Assembly (NCBI GenBank): GCA_903824785.1
Contig: CAIJYD010000108.1
Location: 1 to 36,437, forward strand
DNA: 36,437 nucleotides
Origin: an uncultured Bacteroidota bacterium
Lineage (GTDB): Bacteria; Bacteroidota; Bacteroidia; Bacteroidales; VadinHA17
Direction: 5' to 3'
Position numbers and translations under genes: made by a program. Shown here piece by piece: positions 31,339-36,437 of this stretch. The notes under the pieces are model-generated. The model was not told the DNA's origin, searched no databases, and worked only from the letters and a program-made list of their open reading frames with translations. How positions within the stretch are numbered: the first letter of the stretch is position 1; the number at the start of each line of letters is the position of its first letter.

Positions 31339-31662
31339 AAACAATAAATAAATGAAAGTCTTTCAGGTAACTTTCGACAGGCATTCCTAATCCCTGCACC
31401 ATACCAGAGTGACTGGTTACTCTTTGCCAACACGTATTCAGTTACTAACTGACCTTTCAACGGGTGATTTTTCTAAAACGTATTCAAGTGGTTACTTCAC
31501 CAACCTTCTTGAATTTGCAACGGTGTGAATTATTACTCGTAAGGTATTCACACTACCCCCAGCTTCGTCTTCAATCACAAACTACTATTTTTCGTTTGTG
31601 ATGGGTGCGGTCTGGCTTGCTACCCTTTTTTCATATCTTCAAAGAACTTTTATCATTTAATT
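31339..31662 (-). ncRNA. Putative structured RNA / long riboregulatory leader (about 320 nt)
   Basis: The 350-nt space between promoter and next gene has no long ORF but many helices in minus-strand RNA: GGGT/ACCC (31625-31622 with 31606-31603), AUCACAAAC/GUUUGUGAU (31602-31594 with 31582-31574), GUGUGAAU/AUUCACAC (31553-31546 with 31530-31523), and AUUCAAG/CUUGAAU enclosing GGUU/AACC (31514-31482). Then come CAGUU/AACUG (31451-31439) and, near the 3' end, GAAAGU/ACUUUC (31375-31354) with a U-rich tail. A loop GGUGA (31501-31497) can pair with UCACC (31467-31463) as a pseudoknot. UGAAUAC recurs three times (31550, 31486, 31440). No known class recognised. Confidence 0.65.
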
Positions 31663-31668
31663 ACTCTG

Positions 31669-31700
31669 CAAAGATACAACGGGTTTTTTAATTGTGCAAA
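31669..31700 (-). promoter_or_regulatory. Perfect Bacteroidota promoter for the structured RNA
   Basis: Minus strand TTTG (31700-31697), a 20-base spacer, TATCTTTG (31676-31669): both boxes and spacing match the consensus. Start site near 31662. It directly follows a terminator for the upstream gene, so it opens an independent transcription unit. Confidence 0.85.
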
Positions 31701-31796
31701 TATTTTATCACTTATTTTTCTATATTTAATCTATTTATAATAATTCTAAATATTAGTGGTTGAATTTCAGGTATTTAACCAAAAAAGAACACGGAG

Positions 31797-31819
31797 AAAA
31801 AACGGGCCATAACACCGTT
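31797..31819 (-). terminator. Rho-independent terminator after the 69-aa gene
   Basis: Minus-strand AACGG (31819-31815) and CCGTT (31805-31801) form a stem that continues straight into a run of six T (31802-31797). The nested GCATAAC/GTTATGG words are the same as the ends of the 138-bp element, joined with almost nothing between. The stop codon of the 69-aa gene overlaps it. Confidence 0.7.
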
Positions 31820-32027
31820 ATGCTTTACTTTTCCCACATCTTGCACAGATACCACCCTTGAATATATGACCCCAAATGAACCAGCAGAAGAACTTATACA
31901 TTCTTGTTTTTTGGTTTACGACATCTTCATCAACTGTGGTCAAGTTCTCGATTATGTACGTCTTGTGAGCTATTAGCAGATCATTGATCATGCTTTTGCC
32001 TTGTTCGATGTTGTTGAATGCTTTCAT
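31818..32027 (-). CDS. Small protein with CxxCG zinc knuckle, 69 aa
   Basis: Helical N-terminus starting MKAFNNIEQGKSMINDLLIA, and a C-terminal knuckle CWFIWGHIFKGGICARCGKS (C, G-H, then C-x-x-C-G). This resembles tiny DUF1660-like prophage proteins. Its TAA is inside GCATAAC. Function unknown. Confidence 0.68.
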   Translation of the reverse strand: MKAFNNIEQGKSMINDLLIAHKTYIIENLTTVDEDVVNQKTRMYKFFCWFIWGHIFKGGICARCGKSKA

Positions 32028-32048
32028 AGTTTTGTTTTAAATTAAAAT

Positions 32049-32165
32049 TTATTTCCTTGTTGTAAATTCAATGCTTTGTATTTTTCTATTATTCCGAGTA
32101 GCGTGTTTCGATCCCAATGCTGAGAGTATAGGATTAAAATCTTCGTTGCATGATTTACATTTCAT
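32049..32165 (-). CDS. CxxC microprotein, 38 aa
   Basis: ATG at 32165, frame open for 38 residues to TAA at 32049-32051. Opens MKCKSCNEDFNPI, a half zinc-knuckle, and becomes basic. It fills the gap between the methyltransferase and the 69-aa gene. Too short for a family call. Confidence 0.55.
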   Translation of the reverse strand: MKCKSCNEDFNPILSALGSKHATRNNRKIQSIEFTTRK

Positions 32166-32200
32166 ATTCTTAATTTGCTCAAAGTTAATTTTTTTGTAGG

Positions 32201-33184
32201 TTAAAATAGTTTTTGTTGAGTATCTACATCAAATCTCTTTTTAACATCTGCTAAATTTTTAACAGCCTGTTTGAAATAGCTGTCCTTAAGCTCTATCCCA
32301 ATTGCTTTCCTGCCCATTGATACCGGACTATAAACCTCTGATCCTACTCCCATAAATGGAGTTAATACTGCCTCTCCTGGATTTGAATACAGCTCCACAA
32401 TTCGATCAATAACATCAAGCTGAAGCGGATGTACGTGTTTTTCATCATCCTCGTCTTTGCTTTCTTTATACTGTAAAACCTCATCAATTCTTATATCATC
32501 CCAAACACTGGAGGCATAACGTTGCCATACTAAATGACTAAATTTATTTTCCCTCGGATCACCGTTAAATCCTGACCATTTCTTTTTAAAGTCTTCATAA
32601 CTTCCATAAGTTTCGACGTGTTCCGGTAAAAATGGATGAGCTCCGGCATAATGTGCTAATCCAAATGGATGAGTTACGGGTATTTCGTTTTCTCCTGATT
32701 TTTTGAAAATGAGAACATAATCAGGCATAGCCGGGAAGCATTCGGTAGAATCCTCGACTATTAATTTATGCATTAAACTTCTTACCATCGTTCTCATTCT
32801 GACTTTTAATGGTTCTTTCCATATCGTTATTCTATTCCTGTAATGGAATCCATGCTTTTCATGTAGTTTGATAATTTCGTGCGGAAAATCCCACAAATTC
32901 TCATTGGCACAACTATTAATATCAGTGCAATGTACTGCCGTAATTCTTCCCGGCATTGTAACCCTTGATATTTCAGCAATTAAATATTCATACTGATTCA
33001 AAAACTGTTCTCTCGATTCACAATTAGAAAAGTCATTCGGAGAGCTGGAGTAATTGTAAAGTCCGGCAAATGGTGGTGAGTACACAGATAAAGGAATAGA
33101 ATTATCCGGGAATGAAGGAAGGACAAACATATTGTCCGAGCAATAAATTGCGTAATCTTCTGTAATTAATTGATCTTTAATCAT
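32201..33184 (-). CDS. DNA amino-methyltransferase (N4-cytosine or N6-adenine, beta-class)
   Basis: 327 aa. Motif IV SPPF (36-39) comes first and motif I PFMGVGS (276-282) last, followed by AIGIELKDSYFKQAVKNL. This order is beta-class. Ser-Pro-Pro-(Phe/Tyr) is typical of N4-cytosine enzymes, and N6-adenine is the alternative. No restriction partner is adjacent, so it probably protects phage DNA. It begins 5 bp after an SF2 helicase gene. Confidence 0.9.
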   Translation of the reverse strand: MIKDQLITEDYAIYCSDNMFVLPSFPDNSIPLSVYSPPFAGLYNYSSSPNDFSNCESREQFLNQYEYLIAEISRVTMPGRITAVHCTDINSCANENLWDFPHEIIKLHEKHGFHYRNRITIWKEPLKVRMRTMVRSLMHKLIVEDSTECFPAMPDYVLIFKKSGENEIPVTHPFGLAHYAGAHPFLPEHVETYGSYEDFKKKWSGFNGDPRENKFSHLVWQRYASSVWDDIRIDEVLQYKESKDEDDEKHVHPLQLDVIDRIVELYSNPGEAVLTPFMGVGSEVYSPVSMGRKAIGIELKDSYFKQAVKNLADVKKRFDVDTQQKLF

Positions 33185-33189
33185 GATTT

Positions 33190-34557
33190 CTATTTTAAAA
33201 AAGTTGGTAAAATTACTTGCTTATTAAATTCGCTTGTTTTGATTGTAAAATCCTGATGAAGTGTTGTATTTAGTTTCGTAAATAATTGATCCGCTTTTGA
33301 TGTTTTTGCTAAAAGAGAATCTAATACTCTTTGTTGTCCATCCGAGAAAACTAAATCGCAAATTACGGGTTCTGTTCGTCCAAATCTCCAAAATCTCCTG
33401 ATAGCCTGATAATATTTTTCATAACTAAAATCAGGAAAGTAAACAGTATGTCCGCAATGTTGCCAATTTAATCCAAAGGCTGTCATTTTAGCTTTTGTTA
33501 TCAGCTTATCAATTTCTCCGTTTGCAAACGCTAATAGTATTTCTTCTTTCTTATCAATATTCATTGATCCCTTGATTTGATACGAATCTTTATCAAGCTC
33601 CTGCAATAGGTCACCTTCATTATTGTAGTTGCACCAATACACTGTCTTAGGGTGATTAGATGCAATTTCAACAGCTTTAATACATCTATCTTCGATAGTA
33701 CATTTCTGCTCTTCTCTAACCTCTGTTAATCGCCTTGCAATTTGATTAAATAACTGAATCTGACCGTTTACTACTAAGTTTTTTTCGTTTTTTACAGAAT
33801 TATAATTTACTATTAATTCAGGCAAAATAAACCGATCATCTGAGAATCCTAAATCAGAAGGCTTTCTCATTGATATTGACCAACCGGATACCCATTTAAA
33901 AAAATCATCTGTTGCATGACCCTTGAGAATCCATTTAGTCCCGATATTCTGAGGCTTAATTGTGTCTTCGTTATTAGTGAAAAACTTAGTAAGCATATCT
34001 GTATATCCCATATATCCCAATGCTTCAGAGCTGGTTCCAAGCTCCACAAAATCATTAGGAGAAGGAGTTGCTGTGAATAAAAACCGGTATTTTACTTTTT
34101 TTAAAAATGTATTAAGTTGGTTTTTTATTGCACCGTCAAAGTTTTTTAAAATGCTTGATTCATCAAGTATCACACAATCAAAGTCTGATGTATTTAATTT
34201 ATGTAAACGCTCATAATTACATAATACTATTTTTTTATTGTATTTCCCGTCCTTTGTATGGCAAACATCATCTATACCGAATTTTAATGCTTCCCTTAAA
34301 TGCTGATCCGCTACTGCTAAAGGAGTGATAATTAATACAGGCTTATTAGTAGCCTTGATATAATTTGTAGCAGTCGTTAATTCTATTACCGTCTTGCCTG
34401 TTCCGGTATCTCCAAAAAATGCGCACCTTCCTTTTTCTATCATATGATTAGATACATATTTCTGAAAGTCAAACATTTTATCAGGTATAAAATTGGCTTT
34501 TATCCCATATTCTGAAATAGAATGTTTCTTTAGTTCTAAAAAATCTTGATATTTCAT
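33190..34557 (-). CDS. SF2 helicase (SNF2/DEAD-like)
   Basis: 455 aa. Walker A GDTGTGKT (49-56), Walker B LDES (131-134; Ser in place of the usual His), motif III TATPSP (162-167), and a C-terminal motif VI-like region (YQAIRRFWRFGRTEPV). ATP-driven DNA translocase; the place between the DnaA-like and methyltransferase genes suggests replication or branch remodelling. A second such helicase lies at 35132-36394. Confidence 0.88.
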   Translation of the reverse strand: MKYQDFLELKKHSISEYGIKANFIPDKMFDFQKYVSNHMIEKGRCAFFGDTGTGKTVIELTTATNYIKATNKPVLIITPLAVADQHLREALKFGIDDVCHTKDGKYNKKIVLCNYERLHKLNTSDFDCVILDESSILKNFDGAIKNQLNTFLKKVKYRFLFTATPSPNDFVELGTSSEALGYMGYTDMLTKFFTNNEDTIKPQNIGTKWILKGHATDDFFKWVSGWSISMRKPSDLGFSDDRFILPELIVNYNSVKNEKNLVVNGQIQLFNQIARRLTEVREEQKCTIEDRCIKAVEIASNHPKTVYWCNYNNEGDLLQELDKDSYQIKGSMNIDKKEEILLAFANGEIDKLITKAKMTAFGLNWQHCGHTVYFPDFSYEKYYQAIRRFWRFGRTEPVICDLVFSDGQQRVLDSLLAKTSKADQLFTKLNTTLHQDFTIKTSEFNKQVILPTFLK

Positions 34558-34624
34558 AATTTACTTGATATTTATTTTGTCGTTGTAATATTAATTAATG
34601 TTATCGTTCGTTTAACAAAAGCTG

Positions 34625-34963
34625 TTATATAACATATTCCAGGTTCTGAACATTCAGTTTGAATTCGACCTCCCGTAGTAGCTCTGCCTTTTCTTTCACA
34701 TCTTTAGTTTCTGCGATCATATAAGTTATCGTTGAATGATCCCGGTTGATTATCGACCCAATCAGTGCATGGGAAAGCTCCGGGTAGTTCGATTTTGCAA
34801 GTGCAGCGAATACAGTCCGGGCATATACTGTTTCTGTTTTTCTTGATCTTCCGGTTAGTTCGGGAATTGTCACCTTTGTGATCTTGCTTACCGAGTCAAG
34901 AAGAAGGATAACCCCTCTTAGGTTGTTGGATGATCGGTGTGCCTTTAATAGCTCGTTTTTCAT
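34625..34963 (-). CDS. Free-standing DnaA domain IV-like DNA-binding protein
   Basis: 112 aa. TETVYARTVFAALAK followed by HALIGSIINRDHSTITYMI has the DnaA domain IV signature (RDHSTIT at 74-80), used for reading DnaA boxes, but there is no AAA+ ATPase. Such a protein could mark the phage origin, recruit host replication proteins, or block host DnaA boxes. It overlaps the VRR-NUC stop by 4 bp. Confidence 0.85.
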   Translation of the reverse strand: MKNELLKAHRSSNNLRGVILLLDSVSKITKVTIPELTGRSRKTETVYARTVFAALAKSNYPELSHALIGSIINRDHSTITYMIAETKDVKEKAELLREVEFKLNVQNLEYVI

Positions 34964-35199
34964 TGTTCATAAATTATTAATACGTGAAAATTTAATGATC
35001 TTATTTGATTGATTCTATACTTTTGGAGTTCGGATAATTTGCCTTTTTTACTTTTAAATTCAGCAAAAAAGACCATTCTGTCTTTTAGATACATTCTGTC
35101 AGGCCATCCATTAAGACTCATTTGAATATTTTTAATCGAAAGCCAACCTTTTGCTTGTGCCTTGTGACTCCATTTCTGTTCGAATGCTGATTCTGTCAT
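34960..35199 (-). CDS. VRR-NUC nuclease
   Basis: 79 aa. GWPDRMYL (Asp34), FAEFKSKKGK (Glu47, Lys49) and the downstream Gln59 make the PD-(D/E)XK core of VRR-NUC enzymes, close to the minimum family length. Stand-alone VRR-NUC proteins are commonly encoded next to SNF2-type helicases in phages and may resolve branched DNA. It begins 68 bp inside the helicase gene in another frame; the family's E-x-x-x-Q start (ESAFEQ) is inside that overlap, so the long overlap is probably real. Confidence 0.88.
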   Translation of the reverse strand: MTESAFEQKWSHKAQAKGWLSIKNIQMSLNGWPDRMYLKDRMVFFAEFKSKKGKLSELQKYRINQIRSLNFHVLIIYEQ

Positions 35200-36394
35200 G
35201 ATTGAAATATTTTAATGTGTAGTCTTCTTTTTTCATTAATGCCCGATAAATACGCCTCTCAATACCTATATCTGAAAAGAGCCAATATAATATGGCTTTG
35301 TCTGCCCTCTCAAATGAAGCTATTCTGTTTCTTGCCTGTTCATACGATAAAAAACTAAAGTCAATATTAAAAAAGATAATCGCTTCTGCGCTGTCGAGCC
35401 GGATCCCTTCTCTTGCCGATTGGAACTGTCCTAAAAATATCAAATCTTTAGATGATTGAAAAGTAAAAGCGTTATCTGTCCAATTAGGAAAAGCAATCTT
35501 TAACAGTTCAAACTCTGATTTGAATTTATAGAATATCACTACTTTACGGCCATTCACCCATTCGCTCAAATAGCGTGATTTATAGTCCGAAATTATCTGA
35601 TACCCGTTATCGTCAATAACAGTCCCGGAACTTAGCTGATGCACCTTTTGCATTGTCTTTACTGCCGTATCGGCCACAATACTAAATTTATCATCGACAT
35701 AGACCTTATCTTTCATCAGCCTGGATATGATGCTTTTCAAATTACCCGGCATTTGAACAGTTAAAACCCGCTCTTCAACCTCAATTTTAAACCCTGCATC
35801 TTCCTGAGTCTTAATTAAAAATAAATGTTTAATAATCTGCCATATCATTACTTTGTTTGCATCTCCATAATCATTCATTTCCTTATTATAGATGTATTTT
35901 TTAGTGATATTAACATAATCTTTCGCCCATTTATAGAAATTATTATGATGAAATGGCGAATAACCTGATAAATACATCTGATGAAACAACTGGCTCCAGC
36001 TCTCTGGTGACGGTGTTGCGGATAAAAAAATGATTGGCTTATTAACTGTTAATCTTTGCAAGTCTTTAACTCTCTTGCAAGGCTTAGGAAAAGCACCTAA
36101 AGAATGAGCCTCATCTAATATGATCAAATCAAATATTCCATTTACTTTATGCACTGACTCATAATTTATTACGGTCAAAGTATAGGTAAATTCGCCTAAT
36201 TTGTAATCATGCAAAATACTTTCAATAGCCTTTTTTTTAGTCACAAATAGCACATTATTAAATCCTTTGGCAATATTCAGAGCTATTAATGTCTTTCCGG
36301 TACGAGTTTGAAAAGCCAAATAAAGAAGTCTGTATTTTTGCAGTATGCCCGCACCCTGATTGATGGCAGTTAATTGATAATCTCGTAGTTCCAT
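35132..36394 (-). CDS. SF2 helicase (DEAH-box, SNF2-like)
   Basis: 420 aa. Walker A QTRTGKT (29-35), DEAH (94-97), motif III SATPSP (125-130), motif VI-like EQARNRIASFERAD near the end. The ATG overlaps the stop of the primase-helicase (TAATG across the circle junction). It shares overall motif layout with the other SF2 helicase, and its last 68 bp overlap the VRR-NUC gene. Confidence 0.88.
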   Translation of the reverse strand: MELRDYQLTAINQGAGILQKYRLLYLAFQTRTGKTLIALNIAKGFNNVLFVTKKKAIESILHDYKLGEFTYTLTVINYESVHKVNGIFDLIILDEAHSLGAFPKPCKRVKDLQRLTVNKPIIFLSATPSPESWSQLFHQMYLSGYSPFHHNNFYKWAKDYVNITKKYIYNKEMNDYGDANKVMIWQIIKHLFLIKTQEDAGFKIEVEERVLTVQMPGNLKSIISRLMKDKVYVDDKFSIVADTAVKTMQKVHQLSSGTVIDDNGYQIISDYKSRYLSEWVNGRKVVIFYKFKSEFELLKIAFPNWTDNAFTFQSSKDLIFLGQFQSAREGIRLDSAEAIIFFNIDFSFLSYEQARNRIASFERADKAILYWLFSDIGIERRIYRALMKKEDYTLKYFNHDRISIRTEMESQGTSKRLAFD

Positions 36395-36437
36395 TAGAAT
36401 GGTATTGTTATTGGTTCAGATAATTCACCTATTTGCA
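36297..36437. repeat. Terminal direct repeat, right copy (circular closure)
   Basis: Exact copy of bases 1-141. It covers the helicase N-terminal coding region and the last codons of the primase-helicase, so removing either copy restores a seamless gene junction. Confidence 0.95.

Noticed and set aside
31311..31460. N-terminal extension of the 119-aa protein
   Set aside because: It starts with TTG and consists of translated RNA helices. The ATG at 31310 follows an A-rich leader.
31370..31460. Diversity-generating retroelement variable or template repeat
   Set aside because: No reverse transcriptase, no second copy of the sequence and no adenine-specific variation visible.
31339..31662. tRNA or tmRNA
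   Set aside because: No CCA end, acceptor stem or T-arm signature could be found in the structured stretch.

Overview
The window is one complete, circularly closed genome of an uncultured tailed phage (siphovirus layout) that most likely infects a member of the Bacteroidota. The first 141 bases recur exactly as the last 141, so the unit is 36,296 bp and gene content runs across the ends. The host guess rests on: TTTG-N20-TANNTTTG promoters, the consensus recognised by the primary sigma factor of Bacteroidota; mostly A-rich gene leaders with no Shine-Dalgarno sequence; a BT4734/VirE-N-type primase; and a DUF5675 protein. Every gene I can support is on the minus strand. There are no tRNAs, integrase, recognisable repressor, CRISPR array or reverse transcriptase.

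Layout in transcription order (high to low coordinate, across the circle junction): an early/replication block at 5610-98 joins 36394-32049. It holds small hypotheticals, an ERF annealing protein, a 300-bp repeat-rich putative origin, a small HTH protein, a primase-helicase, an SF2 helicase, a VRR-NUC nuclease, a free-standing DnaA domain IV-like protein, a second SF2 helicase, an amino-methyltransferase and small zinc-knuckle proteins. Next comes an accessory stretch (about 31820-28880): a perfect promoter followed by about 320 nt of structured RNA, two small genes, a long imperfect inverted repeat, a DUF4406-type protein, and a run of small zinc-knuckle or single-TM proteins. The late block starts with a ParB-like protein and a C5-cytosine methyltransferase. 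It continues with terminase small and large subunits, portal, Mu F-like protein, prohead protease, major capsid, a signal-peptide-bearing protein, connectors, two paralogous tail tube proteins, a frameshifted G/GT tail assembly chaperone, tape measure, tail hub-like protein, baseplate protein, and a collagen-like fibre with an S74 chaperone. It ends with a lysis/membrane cassette that contains a stand-alone two-component receiver domain, closed by a rho-independent terminator near 5747.

How the parts fit: the head, tail and DNA-packaging genes are a standard HK97-like set packed with ATGA and TAATG overlaps. Replication probably starts at the repeat region beside the primase-helicase. The phage seems to protect or mark its DNA with two methyltransferases of different chemistry.

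The least ordinary parts are: the structured RNA with its own promoter; the related GTTATGG-bounded inverted repeats around it, which have attC-like features; the CheY-like receiver in the lysis cassette; the tail tube duplication with an inserted module shared with the tail hub protein; and several membrane microproteins of 31 to 53 residues linked by start/stop overlaps.
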